This document shows positions 36,079 to 45,147 of a stretch of DNA of 64,000 nucleotides, one piece after another. Numbering within the stretch: the stretch's first letter is position 1; each line of letters begins with the position of its first letter. The position numbers and the translations under genes are program-made. Origin of the DNA: Paenibacillus koleovorans NBRC 103111 (GTDB lineage Bacteria > Bacillota > Bacilli > Paenibacillales > NBRC-103111); contig NZ_BIMA01000019.1 of assembly GCF_004000845.1 (NCBI RefSeq), positions 1-64,000 of the forward strand. Direction: 5' to 3'. Below the pieces are notes generated by a model that was given only the letters and a program-made list of their open reading frames with translations, was not told the origin of the DNA and did not search any database.

Positions 36079-36824
36079 CGCCCTTTGCCCCCCATCAGGC
36101 TTTGGGTATCGAGAATCCGCTCATAGAAGTCCTTCTGGCTCTGCTCGCCCGCATACACCTCGTTCACGATGCTGCCGTCCCTCAGAAAAATAACCCTTCT
36201 GCAATAGCTGGCCGCGTAGGCATCATGGGTGACCATCAGAATGGTCGTGTGAAGCGATTTGTTCAGGTGCACGAGCTGCTCGAGCAGTTGGGTGGCGGAA
36301 CGCGAATCGAGCGCGCCGGTCGGCTCGTCCGCGAAGACGATGGCCGGATTCGTGATCAGCGCTCTGGCGGAAGCGGCACGCTGCTTCTGACCGCCCGAGA
36401 TTTCGTTCGGGTACTTGTCGAGAATGTCCTCGATGCCGAGCGCTTGGCCGAGCTTCTTGAGGCGCGATTCCATTTCCTCGGATTTCATTTTGCGCAGCGA
36501 TAGGGGCAGTAAGATGTTCTCCTTCACTGTCAGCATGTCAAGCAGGTTGTAGTCTTGGAAAATAAAGCCCATCCGGTCTTGGCGAAATTGCCGCAGCGCC
36601 CGTTTGTTCAAGTCGAGCAGCGACTTCTCCTCCAGGAGAATATCGCCGCCCGAGAACCGGTCGATCGTCGAGAGGACGTTCATCAGCGTCGACTTGCCGG
36701 AGCCGGATGGACCCATGATTGCAGTAAATTCGCCTTGCGTGACCGTGAGATCGATGTTGCGGAGCACTTGATTTTTGCCGAAGCTCTTGGTGAGCTGTTT
36801 CGTTTGAATAATGGTTGCCGTCAT
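36075..36824 (-). CDS. bceA: BceA-like ABC transporter ATPase
   Basis: A 249-residue MacB-type ATPase with Walker A GPSGSGKST, Q-loop FIFQDYNLL, signature ISGGQKQR, Walker B AIVFADEPTGALDS and H-loop VTHDAY. With the permease it would remove cell-wall-active peptides from their target and signal to BceS. Promoter-proximal inverted words CATAGT / ACTATG lie at 36848-36867 and may hold the BceR site. Confidence 0.9.
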   Translation of the reverse strand: MTATIIQTKQLTKSFGKNQVLRNIDLTVTQGEFTAIMGPSGSGKSTLMNVLSTIDRFSGGDILLEEKSLLDLNKRALRQFRQDRMGFIFQDYNLLDMLTVKENILLPLSLRKMKSEEMESRLKKLGQALGIEDILDKYPNEISGGQKQRAASARALITNPAIVFADEPTGALDSRSATQLLEQLVHLNKSLHTTILMVTHDAYAASYCRRVIFLRDGSIVNEVYAGEQSQKDFYERILDTQSLMGGKGR

Positions 36825-36952
36825 GGGATGGTCCCTCCTACATGGCGCATAGTCTTCTTATACTATGTACTATAGGGGGATTTCCCATTTCGAACCATAG
36901 AAGTAGCGTGATCCAAAGTTACGGTTTTGTCACTTTCGATCCGGCGGCGGTG

Positions 36953-38296
36953 CTAGACGAGAATCGGACGCTGCTGGAGCGGATCGTTGATTTGCTGCTG
37001 CCAAAGCGACATCGTAGCGGCCAACGCTTCGATTTGCGGGGCCATATCGGGCTGCTGCGAGAGATCCTGTGTCTCCCACGGGTCGTTCAGCAGGTCGAAC
37101 AGCTGGATTCGGTCGGTGCCGACGCCTTTCTCCTCGTTGCGGTAGTAACGGATCAGCTTCCAACGTGGTGTTTTGACCATACGCTGGATGTCCATATAGA
37201 GGGAAAAGACGCTGTCGCGAATAGGCGCGGTTGCAGGCTGCTGCGTCAGGGTGGGGACAAGGCTTTGTCCTTCGACGGTTGTCGGGATGGAAAGTCCGGA
37301 CAGCTCGCATAACGTTGGGAAAATGTCGAATTGGCAGGTGAGTCCCTCGAATTGTCGGCCTGCTGGAACACCCGGTCCTCTTAGGAGGAATGGGATGCGG
37401 ACGCTATGGTCGTACATACTCTGCTTGCCCAGCAGGCCGTGCTGTCCTACCGCCAGACCATGGTCGGCCGTGTATACGATGATGGTGTCGTCCCACAGGC
37501 CGCGGTCCTTGAGCGTCTTGAACAGACGGCCGAGCGCATCGTCGTGATGGGTAATCATGGCATAATAGTCGGCGATATGTTGGCGGGTTTCAGCGGCGTT
37601 ACGAGGTTGTTCGGCTAAAAGCTCGTCGCGGATCACCATTTCTCCATTGTCAAAAGGATGCTGTTCGATGTAATTAGGCGGCAACTGGATGTTGTCGGCG
37701 TTGTATCGGCTGGCGAAAGGCTCCGGCGCCGTGCGCGGATCGTGCGGCGAGGTGTAAGCGAGGTAGAGCAGGAACGGCTCTTCCCGGTCGTAGGTTTGCA
37801 CGAAGTCTATGGCCGCGTCTGTGAAGATGTCTGTGGAATGGCGGTCCTCGAAGTAAATTTGATTTTTTTCGTACTGGCCGTCGGCGCGGAAATCATGCAG
37901 CGGCACTTGGTAGTGGTCGCTCATGCCGCCGAAGAAGCATTTGGCCCCTCCGCTGAAGCTGCGGTGGTGCGTAGCCGGCTCGTTGTGCCATTTGCCCACC
38001 TGGAACGTATAGTAGCCGTGCGCGCGGAACCATTCGCCCATGAGCGTCAGCTCCGGGTTGACCTTGCCGGCGCCGCCGGTTCGGAAGACACTCGCTCCCG
38101 TGTTCACGCTGGCGCGTGTGGGCATGCAGACGGCCGGCGACAGCCCTCCCATAATATGCGTGCCCCGGAACGATATGCCTTGGTCGATCAAGTGGTCCAG
38201 CGCAGGGGTCTGCACGACCGGATCGCCATGTCTGGAAATCGCATCGTGCCGATGATCGTCGGCTATAATGAAAACCACATTCGGCTGCTTGCTCAT
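36953..38296 (-). CDS. Type I sulfatase
   Basis: A 447-residue alkaline-phosphatase-fold enzyme. The N-terminal metal site is NVVFIIADDHRHDA. Cys57 in AVCMPTRASVNTG is the Cys-x-Pro-x-Arg site converted to formylglycine by a maturase, which is not in the window. The C-terminal metal region is VYTADHGLAVGQHGLLGKQSMYDHSVRIPF. There is no signal peptide, so it probably acts in the cytoplasm on imported sulfate esters. It is divergent from an AraC regulator, the likely controller. Confidence 0.9.
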   Translation of the reverse strand: MSKQPNVVFIIADDHRHDAISRHGDPVVQTPALDHLIDQGISFRGTHIMGGLSPAVCMPTRASVNTGASVFRTGGAGKVNPELTLMGEWFRAHGYYTFQVGKWHNEPATHHRSFSGGAKCFFGGMSDHYQVPLHDFRADGQYEKNQIYFEDRHSTDIFTDAAIDFVQTYDREEPFLLYLAYTSPHDPRTAPEPFASRYNADNIQLPPNYIEQHPFDNGEMVIRDELLAEQPRNAAETRQHIADYYAMITHHDDALGRLFKTLKDRGLWDDTIIVYTADHGLAVGQHGLLGKQSMYDHSVRIPFLLRGPGVPAGRQFEGLTCQFDIFPTLCELSGLSIPTTVEGQSLVPTLTQQPATAPIRDSVFSLYMDIQRMVKTPRWKLIRYYRNEEKGVGTDRIQLFDLLNDPWETQDLSQQPDMAPQIEALAATMSLWQQQINDPLQQRPILV

Positions 38297-38405
38297 GAAG
38301 GTTGCCTCCCTCGGAGTTGGCGGAATGGCTTGACATTCCTGCCTTTATTCCCATAATTATAAATAAATCAAGCCTGCCTAGCCCATAGCAAAAGGGGTGA
38401 ACTGC

Positions 38406-39281
38406 ATGTCAAAAAGGATCACTGGATTGGCCATTGGCGAACTGCTGCAGAAAATACTCGGCGACATGCTGGGCTCCATGAATCGGTTTCGGCTGGAGAG
38501 CTCCTACAGCTTGACCGTCCGCCCGCACTGGTCGTTCCCTGACCGGATCCATGACGATTTTCACCTGCTGTACGTGAAGGATGGGCGGGGCGGCTATGTG
38601 ATAGAAGGTGTGGATGAGGTGCCTCTGTTGCCCGGGACTTTGATTTTCCTGTCGCCGCAGACGACGCACCGGGCTTACAAATATAAGGGGATCGATCTGA
38701 GCATCGTGCCAATTCGGTTCCGATTGTTTTCTTGTGATGATAACGGTTACATCCCATTCGAGGCGGAGCCCTTCTATTTTCATTTCGTGTGCGAACCCCC
38801 TCAGGAGTTCCAGCAGCGGTTCGAAGCGATTCACCGCTATGGCAGCAGCCTGCCGGCTTCTGATCTGAGGGACTCGCTGACGCACACCGCCATCGCGCAG
38901 CTGCTGGGCGAGCTTGCCTTGCACAGCCAGCTGGCCGATTCCGGCGGCGCCTTGTCGGCTCCGCTGCTGCATCCGGGCATCCGGCGGCTGGCGTCCTTCC
39001 TGGACGAGCATCCGACGAACCGCTCGTCGCTGGAGCAGCTCGCCGCGCTGGCGGACTTGTCGCCCAAGTACGCCTCGCGCCTGTTCCACGCCTCTATGGG
39101 CATGAGCCTCAAGGCGTACCAAATCCGCAGCCGGCTCATCTACGCCCGCTTCCTGCTGGAGAACACGGACCAGAGCGTCAAGGATATCGCCGCCGCCCTC
39201 GGCTACCCGGACCCGTTCGTATTCTCCAAGCAGTTCAAGGCTGCTTGGGGGTATTCGCCTTCGGCTGGGCGGGAGGGGTGA
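38406..39281 (+). CDS. AraC-family transcriptional regulator
   Basis: About 291 residues. ATG 38406 is eight bases after AAAGGGG; GTG 38397 overlaps that site and is rejected. The N-terminal cupin-like sensor includes HLLYVKDGRGGYVIEG and LLPGTLIFLSPQTTHRAYKY. The C-terminal two-helix-turn-helix domain includes LEQLAALADLSPKYASRLFHASMGMSLKAYQIRSRL and VKDIAAALGYPDPFVFSKQFKAAWGYSPS. It probably controls the divergent sulfatase in response to a sugar. Confidence 0.9.
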   Translation: MSKRITGLAIGELLQKILGDMLGSMNRFRLESSYSLTVRPHWSFPDRIHDDFHLLYVKDGRGGYVIEGVDEVPLLPGTLIFLSPQTTHRAYKYKGIDLSIVPIRFRLFSCDDNGYIPFEAEPFYFHFVCEPPQEFQQRFEAIHRYGSSLPASDLRDSLTHTAIAQLLGELALHSQLADSGGALSAPLLHPGIRRLASFLDEHPTNRSSLEQLAALADLSPKYASRLFHASMGMSLKAYQIRSRLIYARFLLENTDQSVKDIAAALGYPDPFVFSKQFKAAWGYSPSAGREG

Positions 39282-39570
39282 AGGTTTGTTGTAGTACGGG
39301 CCATTTCGGGACCAATAACGATATGGTGTAACGCTATTTTGCCGCAAACCCTTGAATTACGCAGAATAAAGATATGCCAGATCGTTATTTTCTCGCGTCA
39401 GGACCCTTTCGCCTATCGCCGAGCGCTGCTCCCACTATGCAGACCAACTTTTCCCCTTCTTCGCCCTCTATCGATCGTCGCTACCACCATGTAGACCAAT
39501 TTTTGCCTCTCTTCCCCACCTCCGACCGCCGCTCCACATTGTAGACCGCCTCCAACCATGCACACCTGCC
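39282..39570. repeat. Intergenic region holding two dispersed repeat families
   Basis: Copy C of the AATAACGAT element lies at 39314-39338 and copy C2 at 39365-39389. They are followed by a degenerate tandem array whose cores (GCAGACCAACTT 39439, GTAGACCAATTT 39491, GTAGACCGCC 39541) are about 51 bases apart. The array core is the reverse complement of that at window position 1-100. No gene is seen. Confidence 0.65.
39314..39389. repeat. Dispersed palindromic element, copies C and C2
   Basis: AATAACGAT / AACGCTATT at 39314-39338 and AATAAAGAT / ATCGTTATT at 39365-39389, each with a 7-base loop, 51 bases apart in the same intergenic region. Confidence 0.6.
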
Positions 39571-39571
39571 A

Positions 39572-39612
39572 ACAAAAAAGAAAGCCGCCCAGCCCCCGCT
39601 GAACAGCTTCTT
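39572..39612 (-). terminator. Probable terminator of the phosphonate operon
   Basis: On the minus strand an imperfect hairpin (AAGC...CAGC / GCTG...GGCTT) is followed by TCTTTTTTG. It lies about 50 bases after the last phn gene. Confidence 0.6.
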
Positions 39613-39660
39613 TCCCTCTCCTTGCCTGCCCTGCCTTGCCTCAACTGACCTCTCAAACCG

Positions 39661-40449
39661 CTAAGCACTCCGCAGCTTCCGCTTGAGGCGATTCGCCAAC
39701 ACTTCCATCAGGACCGCAAGCGCCAGAATGAAGTACGTGATCGTCCCGATCTCTCTCACGTCGTAGTAGAACGAGCTGGCCATGAACATGTCATAGCCGA
39801 TGCCACCTGCACCTGCAGCCGCCCCCATCGCGACCGAAACGGCAAAGTTGATCTCAAACCGCAGGAACGTCCACGAAATCAGATATGACATCGTCGAAGG
39901 AATAACCGCCTGGAACACGATCTGCCACCAGTTCGCGCCGCTCGACTTGAGCGCCTCGATGACGCCGCCGTCCAGCTCCTCGAACGACTCCGAGTACGCC
40001 TTGATCAAATACCCGACCGAGTGGAAGGTCATCCCGACGACGGCGGCGACGCTCCCCAGGCCGGCCGCGACCGCGAAGATGAGCACCCACAATACGGTCG
40101 GTACCGCCCGGATGAAAGCCACGAACCCGCGAATAACAACGGAAGCCCAGCGGCTGGACAAGTTGCGGGCGGCGAACAGGCCGAGGAACAGCGCCAGAAC
40201 TGCACCGAATAGCGTAGTCAGGAAAGCGAGCCCCAGCGTGATGGCGACTTGCTCGAGCGCTTCCACTAGCGTGAAATGCTTGAAGTGCGGCTCCAGGAAC
40301 ATCGTCCGTATCGTCTGGAATGTAGACTGAAGTGCTTCTCCGAGCTGGATGTCTTTATAATCGAATGTGAGAAAGCCATATATCGTCAAAGCCGCCAAGG
40401 CGAGCAGCGTCAGTTGGATGGTCAGGCGGGACCGGTTGTAAGGTTTCAT
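39661..40449 (-). CDS. phnE: Phosphonate ABC transporter permease (second)
   Basis: A 262-residue inner-membrane permease with about six helices and the PhnE signature region LWVLIFAVAAGLGSVAAVVGMTFHSVGYLIKAYSESFEELDGGVIEALKSSGANWWQIVFQAVIPS. It overlaps the first phnE by four bases. Two unlike PhnE copies probably form a heterodimeric channel with the PhnC ATPase and PhnD lipoprotein. Confidence 0.93.
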   Translation of the reverse strand: MKPYNRSRLTIQLTLLALAALTIYGFLTFDYKDIQLGEALQSTFQTIRTMFLEPHFKHFTLVEALEQVAITLGLAFLTTLFGAVLALFLGLFAARNLSSRWASVVIRGFVAFIRAVPTVLWVLIFAVAAGLGSVAAVVGMTFHSVGYLIKAYSESFEELDGGVIEALKSSGANWWQIVFQAVIPSTMSYLISWTFLRFEINFAVSVAMGAAAGAGGIGYDMFMASSFYYDVREIGTITYFILALAVLMEVLANRLKRKLRSA

Positions 40450-41231
40450 AGGATCACCCTTCGGATGCTGTTCGAGACATACTCGATCAGCAAAATAACC
40501 GCTACAATGACCAATACCACAAGACTGGCCGAGCTGTAGTTCAAGCTTTTGTAATACAAGCTGAACAGGAAGCCGATCCCCGTCCCTGTCAAAATGCCGA
40601 TCAGTGTAGCGTGCCGAATGTTCGTCTCCACCATGAAGAGGATCCAGCTCAGCAGCATCGGGATGCTGGACGGCACGACGGATTGGAACACGATGTGGAA
40701 GTACCCCGCCCCTGTCGCCCGCAGCGCCTCTACGGATGAACCGCTCACCTCATCGATCGCCTCCATGAAGGCGCGCGTCAGGAAACCGAACGAACCGAAG
40801 AACAAGGCGAAATACCCGGTCAAAACGCTTTGGCCGAAAGAGAACAGCAAGATCATTGACCACGCGGCCACATCGATGTTGCGGAACAGCGTCGCGATCC
40901 CGCGGCACACCAAGCTGAACGGCCCGCCGATCCCGGTCGTCCGCGACCCGAGAATCGCGAAGAGGAAAGCAAGCCCCGCCGCGACCGTCGTCGCCGCGAT
41001 CGACATGAGCACAGTCTCGAGCAACGTATCCAGAATGTCCGGGAGCTTCTTCATCGCCTTGGCGTCCGGATAAAAGTTGGCGACCGTCCACTCCGCCGCC
41101 TTGGGGATCGAAGAGATCCCCTTGACCACGTCGTACTCCGTCACGAAGATGGCCGCCAGCGTCAGCACGACCATAACGGAAAAATAAACATACGACTGCC
41201 TGCGCTTCCTCGCGAAAAAATCAGCCTGCAT
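40446..41231 (-). CDS. phnE: Phosphonate ABC transporter permease (first)
   Basis: About 261 residues. ATG 41231 is preferred over the upstream opening because MQADFFARKRRQSYVYFS is a typical cytoplasmic start just before the first helix. EAA-loop region: AFMEAIDEVSGSSVEALRATGAGYFHIVFQSVVPSSIPM. It overlaps phnC by 11 bases and the second phnE by four. Confidence 0.92.
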   Translation of the reverse strand: MQADFFARKRRQSYVYFSVMVVLTLAAIFVTEYDVVKGISSIPKAAEWTVANFYPDAKAMKKLPDILDTLLETVLMSIAATTVAAGLAFLFAILGSRTTGIGGPFSLVCRGIATLFRNIDVAAWSMILLFSFGQSVLTGYFALFFGSFGFLTRAFMEAIDEVSGSSVEALRATGAGYFHIVFQSVVPSSIPMLLSWILFMVETNIRHATLIGILTGTGIGFLFSLYYKSLNYSSASLVVLVIVAVILLIEYVSNSIRRVIL

Positions 41232-42012
41232 GCTGCCCACCCTGCAAAGCATGCAGCTCGTCCGCGCGGGCGCCGCCGTAAATATGGCTCAGGACGGTCG
41301 TATCTACGCCCCGCGGCGTTCCGTCGTACACGATTCGTCCTTTGTTCACGCCGATGATCCGGTCCGAATATTTCAGCGCCGTCTCTACCTGATGCAGATT
41401 GATCAGCACGGTAATGCCCATCGTCTGGGAAATGCTCTTCAGATGATCCATGATCACCTTGGACGCATTCGGATCGAGCGAGGCGATCGGTTCGTCGCAC
41501 AGCAGCATCTTCGGCTCCTGCACCAACGCCCGGGCGATGCCGACGCGCTGCTTTTGGCCGCCGCTCAACTGGTCGCAACGCTTGTACATGTGCTCCTCCA
41601 GGCCAAGCGCGCTTAGGATGCCCATGGCCCGTTCCTTCTCTTCCTTGCTGTACAAGCCGAAGATGCCGGCAAACGTCGATTTGTACCCCAGCCGCCCGTG
41701 CAGCACGTTCTCAATAACCGTCAGCCGGTCGACCAGATTGTAGTGCTGGAAAATCATCCCGATCTTCGTGCGGAGCTGCTTCAGCTCGCCCCGCTTGAGC
41801 TTCGTCACCGGCGCGCCGTCGAATACAATATCGCCGCCGCTCGACTCGATCATCCGGTTGATGCAGCGCAGCAGCGTCGATTTCCCCGCACCGGAGGGCC
41901 CGATGACCGCTACGAACTCGCCCTTTCGCACCGAAAAGCTGATGTCCGACAAGGCTCTGGCCTGAGAGCCGTATTGCTTGGAAACTTGACGGCATTCGAG
42001 CAACGGACTCAT
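41221..42012 (-). CDS. phnC: Phosphonate ABC transporter ATPase
   Basis: About 263 residues with Walker A GPSGAGKST, Q-loop MIFQHYNLVDRLTVIENVLHGRLG (typical of PhnC), signature LSGGQKQR, Walker B MLLCDEPIASLDP and H-loop NLHQVETAL. ATG 42012 overlaps the phnD stop as ATGA, so translational coupling explains the weak ribosome-binding site. Confidence 0.93.
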   Translation of the reverse strand: MSPLLECRQVSKQYGSQARALSDISFSVRKGEFVAVIGPSGAGKSTLLRCINRMIESSGGDIVFDGAPVTKLKRGELKQLRTKIGMIFQHYNLVDRLTVIENVLHGRLGYKSTFAGIFGLYSKEEKERAMGILSALGLEEHMYKRCDQLSGGQKQRVGIARALVQEPKMLLCDEPIASLDPNASKVIMDHLKSISQTMGITVLINLHQVETALKYSDRIIGVNKGRIVYDGTPRGVDTTVLSHIYGGARADELHALQGGQHAG

Positions 42013-43088
42013 TTGGACAATTCCCGAATCGGATTGAACCATGCGTCCTCCACGGTCAGAAATTTTTCTTTGCCCGAGCTTTGGCGGAACAACCCGGAAT
42101 CCTTGGAATCCTTAGGCAGGAACACCTTCGGGTTCTTCGTCACTTCATCGGACACGAACGCGTCCTTGAGCTTCTGGATATCGTCGGCGCTAACCGTATT
42201 GGTATTAATGGCGAACAGCGAGTTGAGCACCGGCGTGACGGAGATCAGCGAGAACTCTTTGCCGATCAGGGTATTGAACGGTTCCGCTGCACCTTGCTTT
42301 ACCCGATACACCGCGCCCGGCTTGTTGGCGGATCCCGATGCGAGCTCCACATAGTTGGCTACGCAAGTGTCGCAGAACGCAGCCACATCGACTTTGCCGG
42401 TCAACAGGTTGACAGCGGAGCCTTGGTGCGAGCCCCCGAACAACACTTCCGCGAAAAACTTGTCTTTGCCGCCTTGCAGCAGATCGTCCGTCGTCAGGCT
42501 CTTGTATTTGTCCTTCTTGCTGAAATAACTGACGATGCCGGCCGACGGCACCTTGAAGCCCGAAGTGGAGCTATTGGAGACGAACGAGAACTTCTTGCCC
42601 GCAATGTTGTCGATGGAGAACGCGTCGCCGCTCTTGTAGGCGGATTCCTCGCCCTTACGAACGTTCAGCCAGCTAAAGTAGACGGCATCGTCCAAAGTGC
42701 CGGATGCACCGCTGTTTACGACGAGAGGCTGCACCTTCTTGTTCTTCGTATTCGCTTCAATGTAGCCTTGTGGACCCATGAAGCTCAAATCGGCATTCCC
42801 GTTGGCCAACGCCTCGATGGCAATAATGTAATCGGTCGTCGTTTTATGCTCTACTTTTTTGCCGATGGCTTTCTCGATGATTTTGCCGATTTCGTCCCGC
42901 GCGTCCTTCAAATCCGCTCCGGATTCGTTCGGATACCACGCGATCGTGACCGTGTCCTTCGTCTTCACCGCGGAGGAACCGTTCGTAGTAGTGCCAGTCG
43001 TCGTCTTAGAGTTATCGGAGTTGGAAGCACAAGCTGTCATTACCGCTGCAAGAGTTAGAGTCGCTAATAGGGCAACCGCTTTTTTCAT
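42009..43088 (-). CDS. phnD: Phosphonate-binding lipoprotein
   Basis: A 359-residue solute-binding protein. The signal peptide MKKAVALLATLTLAAVMTAC ends in a lipobox with the lipidated Cys at residue 20, followed by a Ser/Thr/Asn linker. The PhnD fold shows TVTIAWYPNESGADLKDARDEIGKIIEKA and DLSFMGPQGYIEAN. The start at 43088 follows GAAGG. It lies 130 bases downstream of phnL and heads the transport half of the locus. Confidence 0.92.
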   Translation of the reverse strand: MKKAVALLATLTLAAVMTACASNSDNSKTTTGTTTNGSSAVKTKDTVTIAWYPNESGADLKDARDEIGKIIEKAIGKKVEHKTTTDYIIAIEALANGNADLSFMGPQGYIEANTKNKKVQPLVVNSGASGTLDDAVYFSWLNVRKGEESAYKSGDAFSIDNIAGKKFSFVSNSSTSGFKVPSAGIVSYFSKKDKYKSLTTDDLLQGGKDKFFAEVLFGGSHQGSAVNLLTGKVDVAAFCDTCVANYVELASGSANKPGAVYRVKQGAAEPFNTLIGKEFSLISVTPVLNSLFAINTNTVSADDIQKLKDAFVSDEVTKNPKVFLPKDSKDSGLFRQSSGKEKFLTVEDAWFNPIRELSK

Positions 43089-43217
43089 AAGAAACCTTCT
43101 CTCCTTCATCATTTAAAATTGTGAGCTCTCCATACTAGTATACCTAGACACTATCATCGCTCTATTAATAGGGTTTTAAGATGTTGTAAGGATGCGTGGG
43201 CTCAAGCCCTCCAGCTT

Positions 43218-43916
43218 TCAAGCCAGAACGCGGCCATCGCGAATTCGGTATTCCCGGCTGCAGAGGTGGTTCATGAACTCCAGATCGTGAAAAATGCCCA
43301 GCATGGTCGTGCCTTCGCCCATCAGCTGCTCGATCAGCACCTTGACCTTGCCCTTGGAAGCCTCGTCGAGGCTGGCCGTCGGCTCATCGAGCAGCAGCAG
43401 CCGGGGACGTTTCGCCATCGCCCGGGCGATGTTCAAGCGCAGCTTTTCCCCGCCGGAGAATGTAGCTGGATAACTGTCCCACAGCTCGCGGTCGAGCTCG
43501 AAATGCTCCAGCATCCGCACCGTCTCCCGCTCGGCGTAGTCCGCATCCCGGCCGGTCTCGACGATCGCGTGCTTCACCAGCTCCTTGGCGGTTGTCCGCG
43601 GCATTACGTTCAGAAATTGCGATACGTAGCCGATTTCTTCCCGGCGAAGCTCGATCATAATCCGCTCGGATGCCTGGGCCAGATCGATCGGGCCGTACAA
43701 GCGGGAGTTGTACCAGATCTCGCCCGCTTCCGGCAAATAAGTGCGGTGGATGCATTTCAGGACGGTGGACTTGCCGCTGCCGCTCTTGCCTGTGATGCCG
43801 ATGAATTCCCCCTCATGCAGGGTGAGGCTGACGTCCTCGATCGCCCGGATGCGCTTGTTCTTCTGATGGAGCATGAACGACTTGGACAGCTTCTGGATCG
43901 ATAAAATCGCTTGCAT
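43218..43916 (-). CDS. phnL: C-P lyase accessory ABC-type protein
   Basis: A 232-residue ATPase-like protein with Walker A GKSGSGKST, the PhnL-type EIGYVSQFLNVMPRTTA stretch, signature FSGGEKLRLNIARA and Walker B LLLLDEPTASLDEASKGKV. PhnL binds the PhnGHIJK core complex and is needed for phosphonate use; it is not a membrane transporter. Confidence 0.93.
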   Translation of the reverse strand: MQAILSIQKLSKSFMLHQKNKRIRAIEDVSLTLHEGEFIGITGKSGSGKSTVLKCIHRTYLPEAGEIWYNSRLYGPIDLAQASERIMIELRREEIGYVSQFLNVMPRTTAKELVKHAIVETGRDADYAERETVRMLEHFELDRELWDSYPATFSGGEKLRLNIARAMAKRPRLLLLDEPTASLDEASKGKVKVLIEQLMGEGTTMLGIFHDLEFMNHLCSREYRIRDGRVLA

Positions 43917-43941
43917 GGGCTCCTCCTCCCTCCTCCTCCTC

Positions 43942-45120
43942 TTAGATTCGATACTCCGTCTTCTGAATAAGCCGACCGTCCACGATTACCGCAGTAACGG
44001 CGGGGAAGTCGTCCTCCAACTGCTCGATGACGATCAGATCGGCCTTTTTGCCTTCCTGGATGGAGCCCACCTCCGCGTCGATCTTCACGGCCCTCGCCGG
44101 ATGAATCGTCACCATCCGAATCGCCTCCGTCAGCTCCAGTCGGCCTCGATCGACCAGATGGAACACTGCATGCAGCAGAGCCGCCGGGTAGTAGTCGCTG
44201 CATAGAATATCGATGCAGCCGTGACTGATCGCTTCCTCCGCGGATAGGTTGCCGCTGTGCGAGCCGCCCAGGATGATGTTCGGCGCTCCCGCAATCGTGG
44301 CCATTCCCATCGCTTTGGCTTGGCAGGCGATCTCCAGCGTGATCGGGAATTCGCTTATGGCGGTGCCGAAGCTCTGGACGAGCTCCAGCTTCTCGACCGA
44401 ATCGTCGTCATGCGAGGCGATGGCGATCTGGTGCTCCTGCGCCAGCCGGGCGATCTCGCGAATGCCTTCCACGGTCAGCTTCGGCTTCACCTGATGAGCG
44501 GCGATGATCTCTTCGATTTGGCCTTCGCTGTAGTCTTGATACCCCTGAATCGCCTTGCGATACACCTCCAGGTCGCGGTACTGCCCTTGGCCCGGCGTAT
44601 GATCCATGAAGGAAATCAAGTGCACCTTTTTCTCGACGATAAATTGTTTGAGGTTGTCGATCTCGTCGATGTTGTCGATCTCGAACCGTGCGTGGAATCG
44701 GTGGCGCAGCAGATGCCGGCTGTTGTGAAACTCGTCGATGAGGTCGACCATCTTCTTCACGTTCTCCGGCTCCCGGATCGGACGATATTTGTAATCGGCG
44801 GATTTGAAAATCGAGAGCGAGTGATACATCGTCGTAATGCCGTGTGTGATAAGCTCCCGCTCGGTCTCCCGCAAGCTCAGCCGGAAGTCGAACAGCGAGG
44901 TCGGCCTCGGCCCCGACATATGCTCGATGTAATCGGAATGGATATCGATGAAGCCGGGAGAGACAATGCCGCCTCGGGCATCGATGATCTGGGTCTGCGC
45001 GGTGACCGGAATTTCGCCCCGCAGGCCGATCCGCTCGATCCGGTCCCCCGCAACGAGGAGATCGAATCCTTCCAATACGGTTTCTTCCGTAACGATGCGC
45101 CCGTTGGTAATCAGATACAT
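43942..45120 (-). CDS. phnM: Ribose-1-methylphosphonate 5-triphosphate diphosphatase
   Basis: A 392-residue amidohydrolase-superfamily enzyme with the metal-binding GFIDIHSDYIEHMSGPRPTSL, HSISFMDHTPGQGQ-like and ASHDDDSVEKLEL segments, and the late CSDYYPAALLHAVF. It removes pyrophosphate to give ribose 1-methylphosphonate 5-phosphate before C-P cleavage by PhnJ. Gene order phnK-phnM-phnL differs from the E. coli phnK-phnL-phnM order. Confidence 0.94.
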   Translation of the reverse strand: MYLITNGRIVTEETVLEGFDLLVAGDRIERIGLRGEIPVTAQTQIIDARGGIVSPGFIDIHSDYIEHMSGPRPTSLFDFRLSLRETERELITHGITTMYHSLSIFKSADYKYRPIREPENVKKMVDLIDEFHNSRHLLRHRFHARFEIDNIDEIDNLKQFIVEKKVHLISFMDHTPGQGQYRDLEVYRKAIQGYQDYSEGQIEEIIAAHQVKPKLTVEGIREIARLAQEHQIAIASHDDDSVEKLELVQSFGTAISEFPITLEIACQAKAMGMATIAGAPNIILGGSHSGNLSAEEAISHGCIDILCSDYYPAALLHAVFHLVDRGRLELTEAIRMVTIHPARAVKIDAEVGSIQEGKKADLIVIEQLEDDFPAVTAVIVDGRLIQKTEYRI

Positions 45121-45147
45121 GGAATTGCCTCCGTCTCTTCCTAGGAT

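Noticed and set aside
43117-43217. Separate strong promoter for phnDCEE
   Set aside because: The 130-base gap after phnL has TATTAATAG-like words and a GGCTCAAGCC palindrome, but I could not define a convincing -35/-10 pair or terminator.
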